The translations under genes and the position numbers were made by a program. Of a DNA stretch of 64,000 nt, positions 16,426-25,827 are shown piece after piece. Location of the stretch: the NCBI GenBank assembly GCA_937978655.1, contig CALJUX010000081.1, positions 1 through 64,000 of the forward strand. The letters run 5' to 3'. Source of the stretch: an uncultured Chromatiaceae bacterium. Its GTDB lineage: Bacteria; Pseudomonadota; Gammaproteobacteria; Enterobacterales; Alteromonadaceae. Each line of letters starts with the position of its first letter. Position 1 is the stretch's first letter. Below the pieces are notes generated by a model that saw only the letters and a program-made list of their open reading frames with translations, was not told where the DNA came from and searched no databases.

Positions 16426-17720
16426 TGGAAATGTCTGCATTGGTGCTCTTGGGCATCTTTTTTGTCCTGCTGTTTTTAAATGTGCCGATTTCGTTTTGTA
16501 TTGGCCTCGCCACGCTTGGCACTATGTTGCTCAGCATGGATTTACTGCCGGCGCTGACGACGTTGGCGCAGCGCATGGCCGGTGGCCTGAATAGTTTTGC
16601 TTTGCTCGCCATCCCGTTTTTTGTGTTGTCGGGCTTGTTGATGGGGCGCGGCGGTATCGCCAAGCGGCTGATTGAATGCGCGATGGCCTTGGTCGGTGCT
16701 TTGCCGGGTGGCCTGGCTTTAGTGAACGTGTTGTCCTGTATGTTGTTTGGCGCCATTTCCGGCTCAGCGGTCGCTGCGACATCTGCTATCGGTAGCTTTA
16801 TGCTGCCGGAGATGAAAAAACAGGGTTATGACGACTCTTACAGCGCAGCGGTCACTGCCGCCGCCGCGACGACCGGCATGCTGATCCCGCCGTCAAATAT
16901 CATGATTGTCTATGCCATCGCCAGCGGCGGGGTGTCTATTGCTGCGCTTTTTGTTGCCGGTTATTTGCCGGGCATTTTACTCGGGGTGGCGCTGATGATT
17001 GTCTGTGCCGGTTATGCCCGCGTCAAAGGCTACCCGGTTGGGGCGCGTTTACCGCTGAAGCTGGTGGTCAGTAAAATCGCTGCGGCTGTGCCGAGCTTGC
17101 TGATGATCATCGTGGTGATTGGCGGCATTATCAAAGGCGCTTTCACGGCGACCGAAGCCGGCGCTATCGCTGTGGTGTATTCCTTTGTGCTGGCGGTGCT
17201 GGTGTATAAAGAAGTGGCCTGGGCCGATTTGGGTAAAATCCTGCTGAAATCAACCGAAACCACCGCCATTGTGCTGGCGCTGATCGCCACATCTGCGGCG
17301 ATGTCATGGATTTTGTCCTATGAAAATATCCCGCAAAGCATCAGCACAGGTTTGCTGGCCTTAAGTGAAAACCCAATTATCATCCTGCTGATTATTAACC
17401 TGATTTTGTTAGTGGTCGGCGCTTTTATGGATATGACGCCAGCGGTGCTGATCTTCACGCCGATTTTCCTGCCAGTAGCAGTAGAACTGGGGGTGTCGCC
17501 GCTGCATTTTGGCATCATGATGATCCTGAACCTGTCGATTGGTCTGGTGTCGCCACCGGTCGGCAGTGTGCTCTTTGTCGCCTGCGCTGTAGCCAAAGTG
17601 AAGCTGGAGCAGATGATCAAACCGTTGCTGCCGATGTATGCTGCGATGTTTTTGGTGCTGATGCTGGTCACTTATGTGCCGGCGATCAGCGAATGGTTAC
17701 CGGCTTTTGTCGGGTTGTAA
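16425..17720 (+). CDS. TRAP transporter large permease subunit (DctM family)
   Basis: A 431-residue integral membrane protein with about 12 hydrophobic segments. Motifs include GAISGSAVAATSAIGSFMLPEMKKQGYD, TGMLIPPSNIMIVYA, and the helical-hairpin repeat near the end SIGLVSPPVGSVLFVACAVA. It is the ion-coupled translocation channel of the TRAP system, likely for pectin-derived uronates. The ATG at 16425 overlaps the stop of dctQ; an upstream in-frame open stretch was rejected for this reason. Confidence 0.93.
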   Translation: MEMSALVLLGIFFVLLFLNVPISFCIGLATLGTMLLSMDLLPALTTLAQRMAGGLNSFALLAIPFFVLSGLLMGRGGIAKRLIECAMALVGALPGGLALVNVLSCMLFGAISGSAVAATSAIGSFMLPEMKKQGYDDSYSAAVTAAAATTGMLIPPSNIMIVYAIASGGVSIAALFVAGYLPGILLGVALMIVCAGYARVKGYPVGARLPLKLVVSKIAAAVPSLLMIIVVIGGIIKGAFTATEAGAIAVVYSFVLAVLVYKEVAWADLGKILLKSTETTAIVLALIATSAAMSWILSYENIPQSISTGLLALSENPIIILLIINLILLVVGAFMDMTPAVLIFTPIFLPVAVELGVSPLHFGIMMILNLSIGLVSPPVGSVLFVACAVAKVKLEQMIKPLLPMYAAMFLVLMLVTYVPAISEWLPAFVGL

Positions 17721-17785
17721 CAGCGATCGGGCAGACTCAGCAACCCAGCTGGTTGGTGTAGCACTTCCATCGCTTGTTCATTAGA

Positions 17786-18892
17786 ATGGCGCAGCCGGTC
17801 CATGGTCCGCACAGGAACAGGCCGGCAGCGCCAATACAGCAGCAGAGACCGCCCGGGAGAACTATCATTTACACGCTGAAATCATCCACTATTAACGACG
17901 TGGCCCGCTTAGCCGGAGTGTCCAAACGCACGGTATCTCGGGTGATTAACGGCTCGCTGGCGGTCGGAGAATCGACACGGGTCAAAGTGGAAAAAGTGAT
18001 AGCCGAGCTGAATTATTCGCCGAGCCCGCAAGCGCGGGGCCTGGCGTCCAGCCGCTCTTATCTGCTGGGGCTTATCTATGACAACCCCGATGCTTTATAC
18101 CTCGATGACGTGCAGCGCGGTGTGCTGGAAGTCTGTAGCCAGCTTGGCTACGAGCTGGTGGTGCATCCGTGCCGCTATCGCAGTGAAACCCTGGTGCAGG
18201 ACTGTTTTGCCTTTATCAACCGCTCCAAACTCGATGGTGTGATTTTACTGCCGCCGGTGTCGGAGCTGGATCATCTGGCTGCGGCGCTGAAACAGGCCGA
18301 GCGGCCTTATGTGCGGTTAACCTCAGTGCTGCTGGATGAAACCTATCATTCGGTGGTGTCGGACGACCGCGCCGCTGCCGCCGAGATGGCGCGCTATTTT
18401 GCGCAGCTTGGCCATCAGAACATCGCTTTTATCAGCGGGCCACAGCGCTATAAATCCTCCACCGAACGGATGGAAGGTTTTCAGCTTGGGTTGTCGGCTT
18501 ATGGCATCAAACTGCGGCCGGACTGGGTTGTCGAAGGCAATAACAGTTTTGAAACCGGCATTGAATGTGCGCAGCAACTGCTGAGCCGCGCAGAGAAACC
18601 GACGGCGATTTTTGCCAATAACGACCAGATGGCCGCCGGTGTATTAAAAGCCGCGCACGAGCTGGGGATCAAAGTACCGGAGCAGCTGTCGGTCGCCGGG
18701 TTTGACGATAACTTATTGGCCAGCCGGATCATTCCGGCCTTAACCACTATCCGCCGGCCAGTGCGGCAAATGGCGCAGCTCGCCGCCACCAAAATCATTA
18801 TGGATATTGAAGATAACCGCCACGGCGCCGGCCATGTCGCCGCCAAAGTCGCGCCGACGCTGGTGGTGCGGGAATCCACCAAACGGCTCTGA
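17786..18892 (+). CDS. LacI-family transcriptional regulator of the pectin locus
   Basis: The helix-turn-helix TINDVARLAGVSKRTVSRVIN and the hinge helix SPSPQARGLASSRSYLLGL are intact, followed by a periplasmic-binding-protein-like sugar domain with GVILLPP, FISGP, AIFANNDQMAAGVLKAA and VAGFDDN. Repressors of this family bind a sugar acid and release the operator. It is likely the local regulator of the receptor and kdu genes. The start is uncertain: LacI HTHs normally begin within a few residues of the N-terminus, yet the only in-frame ATG (17786) puts about 30 extra residues ahead. A GGGAGA followed closely by ATC ATT near 17866 suggests a rare ATT/ATC start. The gene precedes the DUF454 gene by 1 bp. 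Confidence 0.87.
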   Translation: MAQPVHGPHRNRPAAPIQQQRPPGRTIIYTLKSSTINDVARLAGVSKRTVSRVINGSLAVGESTRVKVEKVIAELNYSPSPQARGLASSRSYLLGLIYDNPDALYLDDVQRGVLEVCSQLGYELVVHPCRYRSETLVQDCFAFINRSKLDGVILLPPVSELDHLAAALKQAERPYVRLTSVLLDETYHSVVSDDRAAAAEMARYFAQLGHQNIAFISGPQRYKSSTERMEGFQLGLSAYGIKLRPDWVVEGNNSFETGIECAQQLLSRAEKPTAIFANNDQMAAGVLKAAHELGIKVPEQLSVAGFDDNLLASRIIPALTTIRRPVRQMAQLAATKIIMDIEDNRHGAGHVAAKVAPTLVVRESTKRL

Positions 18893-18893
18893 C

Positions 18894-19250
18894 ATGCTGC
18901 GGACCTTGTGCTGGCGGCTGCTGGCGTTCGCTAGTTTTGTGCTGGGGCTGATTGGTGTGGTGCTACCTGGGTTACCGACGGTGCCTTTTGTGCTGCTGTC
19001 AGCCTTTGCTGCCGGCAAAGGCTGGCCTCAATTTGAAAGCTGGTTGCTGGCGCATCCAAAGTTCGGCCCGCCGGTCCAGCAATGGCGCCAGCACGGCGCC
19101 GTGTCCCGTCGTGCCAAATGGCTGGCCACGCTGATGATGGCACTCAGCCTGGGGCTGGTTTGGCTTAGCCAGGTGCCGCTCTGGCTGCCGTTGGCGGTCA
19201 GTGCGGTGTTACTGAGCGTACTGGTCTGGTTATGGCAAAGGCCGGAGTGA
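18894..19250 (+). CDS. DUF454 (YbaN-like) inner-membrane protein
   Basis: A 118-residue protein. The start is the ATG right after the lacI stop. Pattern: an N-terminal helix, then GLIGVVLPGLPTVPFVLLSAFAAGKGWPQFESWLLAHPKFGPPVQQWRQHGAVSRRAKW, the DUF454 signature, and two further hydrophobic helices. YbaN-type proteins have no established role. The tight spacing suggests read-through from the LacI regulator gene rather than a link to sugar metabolism. Confidence 0.9.
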   Translation: MLRTLCWRLLAFASFVLGLIGVVLPGLPTVPFVLLSAFAAGKGWPQFESWLLAHPKFGPPVQQWRQHGAVSRRAKWLATLMMALSLGLVWLSQVPLWLPLAVSAVLLSVLVWLWQRPE

Positions 19251-19315
19251 AACTGGGTCCAATTGCAGCAGAGCCGGGCTAAAGCCAGGCAGAAAACCGG
19301 CTTGCCCGCCTCAGA

Positions 19316-20284
19316 TTATTGGGCTCTCAGTTGTGCTAACGCCAGCTGATATGCTTGATCAAAAGCATCGGCACTGGCGTAAAAGTAATCAGGGACAACG
19401 CCTTCCATGTCCCAATGTGCACCGGAAATTGGATGTGTAATAAGCGCATGGTTCATGCGAATAGCAAGACTGTCACTGACCTTGAACGCTCGGCTCAGAT
19501 AACCAACCCCCATAGTTTGCTCCCCAACAATCACAGCTTTATCAAAGTGTTGTAGCGTATAACCAAGAAATTCCCAGCTGCCGGCAACAAAGGCTGAATT
19601 CACAATATACAACGGCAAATCCTGTTTGAATGGCTGCACGTCGGCGGTATTGCTTGTTGTGATCGGTTCAACATGGTCTTTCAGTTGCAGGTTTGCGATG
19701 GTAGTACCAGGTTGTACAAAGTAACTAATCATTTGCCGCGCCACAGCAATCGTCGCTTCATCGGCCTGGCGCAAGTCAATAATCAGTGCATCTGCACCCG
19801 ATAATAAACGGAATTGCCGGGCAATCAGCTCATGGCTATCCGGATAGTTGAAATTTCCGCTGATTCTCACATAGCCGATGTTGCGATCAAGGATGCCTGT
19901 GACAAATTCGTCGTGTTGATGGGGTGAGGGACTGGCCAGCTGTTGCTGACCGCCGGTCAGCGATATGGCGGATTGCTGGAGTAACTCAAAACCTGAGTCG
20001 TTGGTTGACTGTGCCAGCATGGCGCTGATCTGAAGATTCAATAATAAAAAATCGTATTGGCCGTCAAAGACTCCGGCGCGTAATTTTGCCCGCAACAAGG
20101 TTGCAGCTGCTTTTGCCTTCTCTGAAAACAGATAATTGTCTTCCAGCTGGTGCGCAATATTCTGCACGGCAAGGTGAATTTCGTCAGTAGCAAGCAGTGG
20201 ACCTAAATCAGTCGATTGTGCATCGGTACGGAACGGCCAGCTGAGCGCCCACAGTAAAAAAACCAGAGACAAAAACTTCATCAA
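19316..20284 (-). CDS. S41-like (IRBP/C-terminal processing type) periplasmic protein, nucleophile apparently replaced
   Basis: A 322-residue protein with a signal peptide at residues 1-22 (ends RTDAQ). The N-terminal helical region (IAHQLEDNYLFSEKAKAAATLLRAKL) and the GYVRISGNF and DALIIDLRQ segments are the S41 core. At the position of the nucleophile and oxyanion loop the sequence is NSAFVAGSWEFLGYTL, where active relatives have a Ser followed by G/A-A-E-E-F. When the EF residues are aligned, the Ser position is Ala. It is therefore probably non-catalytic or uses a shifted Ser. The IVGEQTMGVG motif is also present. No PDZ domain is seen. It stands alone, convergent to the DUF454 gene. Confidence 0.75.
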   Translation of the reverse strand: MMKFLSLVFLLWALSWPFRTDAQSTDLGPLLATDEIHLAVQNIAHQLEDNYLFSEKAKAAATLLRAKLRAGVFDGQYDFLLLNLQISAMLAQSTNDSGFELLQQSAISLTGGQQQLASPSPHQHDEFVTGILDRNIGYVRISGNFNYPDSHELIARQFRLLSGADALIIDLRQADEATIAVARQMISYFVQPGTTIANLQLKDHVEPITTSNTADVQPFKQDLPLYIVNSAFVAGSWEFLGYTLQHFDKAVIVGEQTMGVGYLSRAFKVSDSLAIRMNHALITHPISGAHWDMEGVVPDYFYASADAFDQAYQLALAQLRAQ

Positions 20285-20509
20285 TGCCTGCTTTGTGTAG
20301 CCGTTGCTTGCGGCAAAATAGCGGAATAAAAAAAGATATTGTAGCGTTTTTGTTTATTTTCAAGCTGGTACCGGTAAAGCGGAACTCTGTTTCAGACGCT
20401 ATGAACCAGTTGCTTTATCTTGAGCAACGACGGCTGAGTGTGGTGGCAGATTTTTACGCGCACTGTTGCAGCAGATGACTGCGATTCGGCCTTTGCTGCC
20501 AATTCTCAG

Positions 20510-21058
20510 CTACAACAGCGTGAGGATTTTCTGCACCGTGGCCAGATTGCGGCAGGTGATCAGTCGCCATTTTTTGCTCACCAGCAAATCTGCGATCGGG
20601 CATTGGTTAATCTTGTCGGTGCAATAGAGATAAAGCGCATCGTTGCCAATCTGCAACTTTGAACTGGTCGCAGACAAAGTGGCGGCGGCGCTGGCGAATT
20701 GCGTCAGCGTGAGCGGGTCCCGGCAGAAGCCAAGTAAAAACCGGCTCGGATCTGGTTCGTCGCAGCCTGTCATCTCCAGGGGATTGACTGCAGCGGCGAC
20801 GGCTTGTAGCTCGGCGGCGGTTTTGACCACACAGTGCAGGTCCAGACCGGTTTCAGCTAATAAGGCAGCCGAGATTTGGTCCCCCAGCTGGTCGCAAGCA
20901 GGGCTTGCCGGCAGGTCAAACAGCGCATTGCCGGAATTGAGCAGTGTCCTTACTTGCTGAGCTCCTAACTGCTCCAGCACCGTTTTTAACGTAGCCATCG
21001 GTAAGCGGTTGGCTTTGCCGACATTAATGCCCCGTAGCAGCAGAATATAAGTTGTCAT
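20510..21058 (-). CDS. DUF1697 domain protein
   Basis: A 182-residue soluble protein that begins TTYILLLRGINVGKANRLPMATLKTVLEQLG and continues VRTLLNSGNALFD, the signature of DUF1697. The family is small, widespread and has no established reaction. It lies 3 bp downstream of the DUF4920 gene on the minus strand and likely shares its transcript. About 225 bp separate it from the S41 gene's start, with nothing recognisable there. Confidence 0.9.
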   Translation of the reverse strand: MTTYILLLRGINVGKANRLPMATLKTVLEQLGAQQVRTLLNSGNALFDLPASPACDQLGDQISAALLAETGLDLHCVVKTAAELQAVAAAVNPLEMTGCDEPDPSRFLLGFCRDPLTLTQFASAAATLSATSSKLQIGNDALYLYCTDKINQCPIADLLVSKKWRLITCRNLATVQKILTLL

Positions 21059-21061
21059 CGC

Positions 21062-21523
21062 TTATTTAATCAGCACTGAGGCAGGTTCAAACTGGTACAA
21101 GGTGACAGCGCTGCTGACCTTGGCTGCATCAAAGGTTTCGCCTTGTTCCTCAGCGCGATGTTTCAGGTAGGTTTTGGTTTGGTCCAGCGTCATCGGTTTG
21201 GCTTTGAGTGTGCCATAGGCATAAGCGATTTTGCCTTTGGCGCTGACTGGAAACTCCATATCACCGTCTTTGACTTTGAGGCGGAAGGTCGGCTCATCAG
21301 CACCAGTCGCAAACTGCATCCAACAGCCTTTTTTCTCACAGACCGCGTCAATTTTGCCCTGCACGGTAAAAGGCTGCTGCAGATAATTTGCCGGTTGAGC
21401 CAGCACCTGGGCCACTGTCACAGGCGCTGATTTACTGAAATCAAAGGCCGGGCCAAAACTCTGGCTGGCCTGAAGGACTGGGCTTAAAAGCAGCGCAAAG
21501 GTCAAAGCGATGGTTTTTTTCAT
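21062..21523 (-). CDS. DUF4920 periplasmic protein
   Basis: A 153-residue protein starting at the ATG at 21523, which is spaced 8 bp from AGGA; an ATG three codons upstream would overlap that site. The signal peptide covers residues 1-19 (ends LQAS). The core is TVAQVLAQPANYLQQPFTVQGKIDAVCEKKGCWMQF, an OB-like fold with two cysteines (CEKKGC) that may bind metal or form a disulfide, then RLKVKDGDMEFPVSAKGK. It matches DUF4920. Function unknown. Confidence 0.85.
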   Translation of the reverse strand: MKKTIALTFALLLSPVLQASQSFGPAFDFSKSAPVTVAQVLAQPANYLQQPFTVQGKIDAVCEKKGCWMQFATGADEPTFRLKVKDGDMEFPVSAKGKIAYAYGTLKAKPMTLDQTKTYLKHRAEEQGETFDAAKVSSAVTLYQFEPASVLIK

Positions 21524-21649
21524 TGGAAACATCCTGTGTTGAAAAAAACCATCCTCTTTGCTTTGGGCCTTGTTGTCAATGTACGGCGCGCTGGAAAACA
21601 GGTAGCCGTAGGGTCGGTAAGCAAAGCGCCACCGACCGGATTGGCAACT

Positions 21650-24600
21650 TTACACCACCGGGATTTGGGCCAGGCGTTTGCGGAAAAACACCATATACAG
21701 CGCTGGCACAAATAACAGCGTCAGCACTGTGCCGACACCGACACCGCCGATCAGCACAAAGGCCATCGGTCCCCAGAAGGTATCCAGTGTCAGCGGCACA
21801 AAGGCCAGCATCGCGGCGAGCGCTGTGAGCAGCACCGGGCGGGCGCGGTGAATGGTGGCTTCCACCACCGCATCGCGCGCGGCCCAGCCGTCGTTCAGGT
21901 TGTCACTGACCTGCTGGGTTAAAATCAGCGTGTTGCGCATCAGAATGCCGGCAAGGCCAATCAGGCCCAGTAACGCAACAAAACCAAAGGGCTGGCGGAA
22001 CACCAGCAGCGCCAGCGTCGCGCCAATCAGGCCCAGCGGCGCCGTTGCCAGTACCATCCACATGCCGGTGAAAGAGCGCATCTGCAGCATGATAAAAATC
22101 AGCATCAGCGCCACCATCAGCGGCATTAGTTTCTGGATAGAGGCATTGGCTTTGCCAGATTCTTCGACCGAACCGGCCTGCATAATGCGATAACCCGGTG
22201 GCAACTGCGCCTGAATGTCGGTCAGCTCAGCCCAGATGCGGTTTGACACATCATTTGGCTGCGCGCCTTGTACGTCGGCCACCACGGCCAGATAAGTCTG
22301 GCGGTTGTAGCGTTTTAATAGCGGCTCTTCATATTGCACCCGGATCTCGCCGAGCTGGCGGATCGACACGGCTTTGCCACCCGGCGTTTTTAATTCGATA
22401 GCATCGGGCTGCAGCACCTGTGCCCGGTCTAAACGCGCTGTGACATCGACGGTACGGATATCTTCCCGCAGCTGCGTAATGCTGGCGCCGCTGAACTGGA
22501 ACTGCAGTTGCTGCGCGACATCCGAAGCGGTCAGGCCATAGGCCAGCAGGCGCGCGGTATCGAGTTTCAGCGCCAGCACCGGCATGCGTTCTTCCCATTC
22601 CAGATGGGCGCCGACGGTATTGGGATTAGCAACCATTTTGTCGCGCACCAGATAGGCGATTCTGCGCAGCTCCAGCGGATCTTTACCCATCACACGGAAA
22701 CTGACCGGCCATGGCACCGGTGGGCCAAACAATAACCGGGTCACCCGTACTCGCGCTGCGCTGAATTCGCCGGCGGCGATATGTTCATTCAGCAGCTGGA
22801 TCAGCCTGTCACGGCCGTCAGCATCTTTAGCGACAATTAAAATCTTGGCAAAAGACGGGTCCGGCTGTTCCGGGTTGGCCGAGATAAAAAAGCGTGGGGC
22901 GCCGGCGCCGACAAAGGACGACAGTGAACGCACGTCCTGATTATCTTTCAGCAGCTGCTCAATTTTAAGTGCCACCGCGTCGGTATTGGCAATGGCGCTG
23001 CCATGCGGCATATAAACACTGACCAGCACTTCCGGCCGGTCAGAACTGGGGAAAAATTGCTTTTGCACGCCTTTGGCCATGCCCAGCAGCGCCAGTACAA
23101 AGGCCAGCAGCACGATGCCAATCACGGTTTTTTTGTGGCCGATACACCACAACACCAGCGCACGCAGTTTGCTGTAGAACGGGGTTTGGTAGGGGTCATG
23201 CGCGTGCGCTTTGACATCTGGCAGCAATTTCACGCCAAGGTATGGCGTAAATGTCACTGCAACCACCCAGGACACTATCAGCGCAAAACCCACCACCCAG
23301 AAAATATTACCGGTGTATTCACCGACGCCGGATTTGGCAAAACCAATAGGCACAAAACCAGCGATAGTCACCAGGGTGCCAAATAACATCGGCGCGGCGG
23401 TGGCAGACCAGGCGTAGCCGGCAGCGCGCACCCGTTCCACGCCTTGTTCCATTTTTACCATCATCATTTCGATGGCGATAATGGCGTCGTCAACTAACAA
23501 ACCCAGCGAGATAATCAGCGCACCCAGCGTGATGCGGTCGAGGTTAATGTCGGCCATTTTCATCAGCAAAAAGGTGATGCCAAGTGTCAGCGGAATAGCG
23601 ATACCCACCACTAAACCGGCACGCAGGCCTATCGCCAGCACGCTGACGGCCATCACCACCAAAACGGCGACTAAAAATTTAATCTCAAATAAATTCACCG
23701 CTTTAGAGATAGCTTCGGCCTGATTGGTCAGCTGATGTAACTCCATGCCAAGCGGCAGCTGCGCCTGAATTTCGCCGAGTTTTTGCTGCAGCGCTTTGCC
23801 AAGCACCAGGCCGTTTTCGCCTTGTTGCATCACCACGCCAACCAAAATGGCATCATCGCCGCCGGTGCGCGCCAATAAACGCGCCGGTTCTTCATAACCG
23901 CGCTGCACTGTGGCAATTTCCGACAGGCGAATGAGCTTGCCATTGACCCGGACCGGCAGTTGTTGCAGTTCGCTGAAACTGTCAGTGCGGGCATCGAGCC
24001 GGAACTGCAGTGCCTGACCCTGAGTTTCCAGCTGGCCGGCCGGCAACATCCGGCTGGCGGCGGTGATTTGCTGTTGCAGGTCGAGCAGGCTGATGCCCAG
24101 CGCAGCCAGTTTGTTCTGGTCAAAATCGATAAAAACCCGCTCCGGCCGGTCGGCAACGATCACGGCTTTCAGCACACCCGGCACCATGCTGAGCTCATCG
24201 CGCAGCTGTTCGGCCTGACGGCTTAAATCACGAAACGGCAGGCCGGGCGCAGTTAGCGACAACAAACTGAAATAGACATCAGAAAAGTTGTCGTTGACCA
24301 GCGGGCCTATGGCGCCGGCCGGCATATTGGTCGCTTCTTCCTGCATGCGTTTGCGGATTTGATAAAACAGGTCGGGCACCATGGCCGACGGCGTATAGTC
24401 TTTAAATTCAATGGTTAAATTGACAGCGCCTGGGCGCACCTGGCTGTCAATTTTGTGGATATTCCGCACTTCCTGAATGCGTTTTTCTAAGCGGTCGGCC
24501 AACTGCGACTGCACTTCTTCGGCGGTGGCGCCAGGCCAGTAAGCCGACACTACTAAAGCGCGAATGGTAAAAGACGGGTCTTCGGCGCGGCCCAATGATA

Positions 24601-24694
24601 AAAACGCCCAGGTGCCGCCGATAAAGGCCAGCAGAATAAAAAATAAGGTGATGGCGCGCTCGCGCACCGCCAATACCGACAGGTTAAAACTCAT
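21650..24694 (-). CDS. RND efflux transporter, inner-membrane permease
   Basis: A 1014-residue AcrB-type protein with 12 membrane helices and two large periplasmic loops. The proton-relay Asp pair is present in GLLVDDAIIAIEMMMVKME near residue 405. At the place of the family Lys in TM10 the sequence is GILMRNTLIL, an Arg replacement common in one branch of the family. The periplasmic loop begins LGRAEDPSFTIRALVVSAYWPGATAEEVQ. It likely expels small hydrophobic or toxic compounds together with the adaptor encoded 4 bp upstream and an unlinked TolC. No outer-membrane channel gene is next to it. Confidence 0.95.
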   Translation of the reverse strand: MSFNLSVLAVRERAITLFFILLAFIGGTWAFLSLGRAEDPSFTIRALVVSAYWPGATAEEVQSQLADRLEKRIQEVRNIHKIDSQVRPGAVNLTIEFKDYTPSAMVPDLFYQIRKRMQEEATNMPAGAIGPLVNDNFSDVYFSLLSLTAPGLPFRDLSRQAEQLRDELSMVPGVLKAVIVADRPERVFIDFDQNKLAALGISLLDLQQQITAASRMLPAGQLETQGQALQFRLDARTDSFSELQQLPVRVNGKLIRLSEIATVQRGYEEPARLLARTGGDDAILVGVVMQQGENGLVLGKALQQKLGEIQAQLPLGMELHQLTNQAEAISKAVNLFEIKFLVAVLVVMAVSVLAIGLRAGLVVGIAIPLTLGITFLLMKMADINLDRITLGALIISLGLLVDDAIIAIEMMMVKMEQGVERVRAAGYAWSATAAPMLFGTLVTIAGFVPIGFAKSGVGEYTGNIFWVVGFALIVSWVVAVTFTPYLGVKLLPDVKAHAHDPYQTPFYSKLRALVLWCIGHKKTVIGIVLLAFVLALLGMAKGVQKQFFPSSDRPEVLVSVYMPHGSAIANTDAVALKIEQLLKDNQDVRSLSSFVGAGAPRFFISANPEQPDPSFAKILIVAKDADGRDRLIQLLNEHIAAGEFSAARVRVTRLLFGPPVPWPVSFRVMGKDPLELRRIAYLVRDKMVANPNTVGAHLEWEERMPVLALKLDTARLLAYGLTASDVAQQLQFQFSGASITQLREDIRTVDVTARLDRAQVLQPDAIELKTPGGKAVSIRQLGEIRVQYEEPLLKRYNRQTYLAVVADVQGAQPNDVSNRIWAELTDIQAQLPPGYRIMQAGSVEESGKANASIQKLMPLMVALMLIFIMLQMRSFTGMWMVLATAPLGLIGATLALLVFRQPFGFVALLGLIGLAGILMRNTLILTQQVSDNLNDGWAARDAVVEATIHRARPVLLTALAAMLAFVPLTLDTFWGPMAFVLIGGVGVGTVLTLLFVPALYMVFFRKRLAQIPVV

Positions 24695-25740
24695 GGCTGC
24701 AGCTCCCGCACTGCCAAACCCGGCTCCAGCAAATGGGTGCCGAGCGTGATAATGCGGCTGTCAGCCGGTAGCTCAGTGCGTACTGTGGCCGATTCTGCGT
24801 TCAGGGCCACCACTTTTACTGCGTGCGGCTGGGCTTTGCCGTCGGTGACTGTCCATAGCTGCGGCTGCTGACCGCGTTCATCCAGCGCAGCTAACGGCAC
24901 CAGCACTTGCTGGTCTTGTGCCGGCAGCTGTAACTGCACTGCTAACACCCGGCCTAGGGCCAGTTCGGCCGGTTGTTCGTTCAGGCTATAACGGGCCTGG
25001 CGGGTCAGGCTGGCGCTGTCGGCGCTGCCGGCGGCACTGCGCAGCTTTAATTGCAGCGGCTGGCCGGCAAAATCGGCGCTGCCACTTTGCGGCGGCTGAA
25101 TATGTTCTGGCAGCTGCACTTCAATTTCACTTTGCTGGGCGGTGGCTAAGGCGCCAAGGCGCTGGCCTGCCGCCACCACCTGACCCGGTTCCCCTGTAAC
25201 ATCGGTGATCACACCGTCGCTGCCGGCGGTGAGCGCAGCGTAGGTCAGGCCGTGTTCGGCTTGTTGCAACTGTGCATTGGCGCGGTCCAGATTGGCTTTG
25301 GCTTCGTTGAAGCGCAGCTCAACCTGATCTTTGGCCTGTTCGCTGACAAAACGTTGTTTAATGAGCTGCTCAGTGCGGCGTTTTTCCGCCTGCACGGTTT
25401 GCAGGCTGGCGCGGGCTGCAGCTTGCGCCGCTTTGGCCACCCGCACGGATTCAGCTAAATCTTTTGGATCGAGCCGGTACAGCAACTGGCCTTGTTTCAC
25501 TGCCTGCCCGGCTTCAACCAGCCGCTCGGCGATACGGCCGCTGACCTGAAAGGCCACCGGCACTTCATTGCGGGCGCGTACCACACCGGTCAGGGTTAAG
25601 CTGGACTGAGTCAGCGGCTGAATAGTGGCAGTCATCACCACCCGTGGTGCCGGGGCGGAATTTTGCGCGGCCGGGTCGGAACAGGCGGCCAGCCACAACG
25701 GCAGTGAGACGAGTGCAAGCAGCGGAAAAGGACGTAACAT
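24691..25740 (-). CDS. RND periplasmic adaptor lipoprotein (membrane fusion protein)
   Basis: A 349-residue adaptor. The start is set at the ATG at 25740, 5-6 bp after GAGG; a GTG two codons up is possible. Lipobox LWLAACSDP. The lipoyl half-motifs VAFQVSGRIAERLVEAGQAVKQGQLLYRLD and AGSDGVITDVTGEPGQVVAAGQRLG flank a coiled-coil hairpin (about residues 95-160). A C-terminal beta-barrel domain follows. The stop overlaps the permease ATG (ATGA). Divergent from the tetR-type gene, with the operator between them. Confidence 0.93.
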   Translation of the reverse strand: MLRPFPLLALVSLPLWLAACSDPAAQNSAPAPRVVMTATIQPLTQSSLTLTGVVRARNEVPVAFQVSGRIAERLVEAGQAVKQGQLLYRLDPKDLAESVRVAKAAQAAARASLQTVQAEKRRTEQLIKQRFVSEQAKDQVELRFNEAKANLDRANAQLQQAEHGLTYAALTAGSDGVITDVTGEPGQVVAAGQRLGALATAQQSEIEVQLPEHIQPPQSGSADFAGQPLQLKLRSAAGSADSASLTRQARYSLNEQPAELALGRVLAVQLQLPAQDQQVLVPLAALDERGQQPQLWTVTDGKAQPHAVKVVALNAESATVRTELPADSRIITLGTHLLEPGLAVRELQP

Positions 25741-25792
25741 GGCCACCTCGGGCAGAGTCTGGTATTATTAAACGGCTTCGTTCAGAAATTCA

Positions 25793-25816
25793 TTATTGAA
25801 CGGATGTGTTCAATAA
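25793..25816. promoter_or_regulatory. TetR-type operator palindrome
   Basis: TTATTGAAC (25793-25801) and GTTCAATAA (25808-25816) are perfect inverted copies around a 6-bp centre. The dyad sits in the gap between the divergent adaptor and TetR genes, where a repressor would control both. An in-frame ATG at 25804 lies inside it and is not used as a start. Confidence 0.85.
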
Positions 25817-25827
25817 ACAAGAGTAAA

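Noticed and set aside
21612..21638. Seven-base-pair stem between DUF4920 and the RND permease gene as a terminator
   Set aside because: The stem GGTCGGT/ACCGACC is short, has a long loop and no T run.
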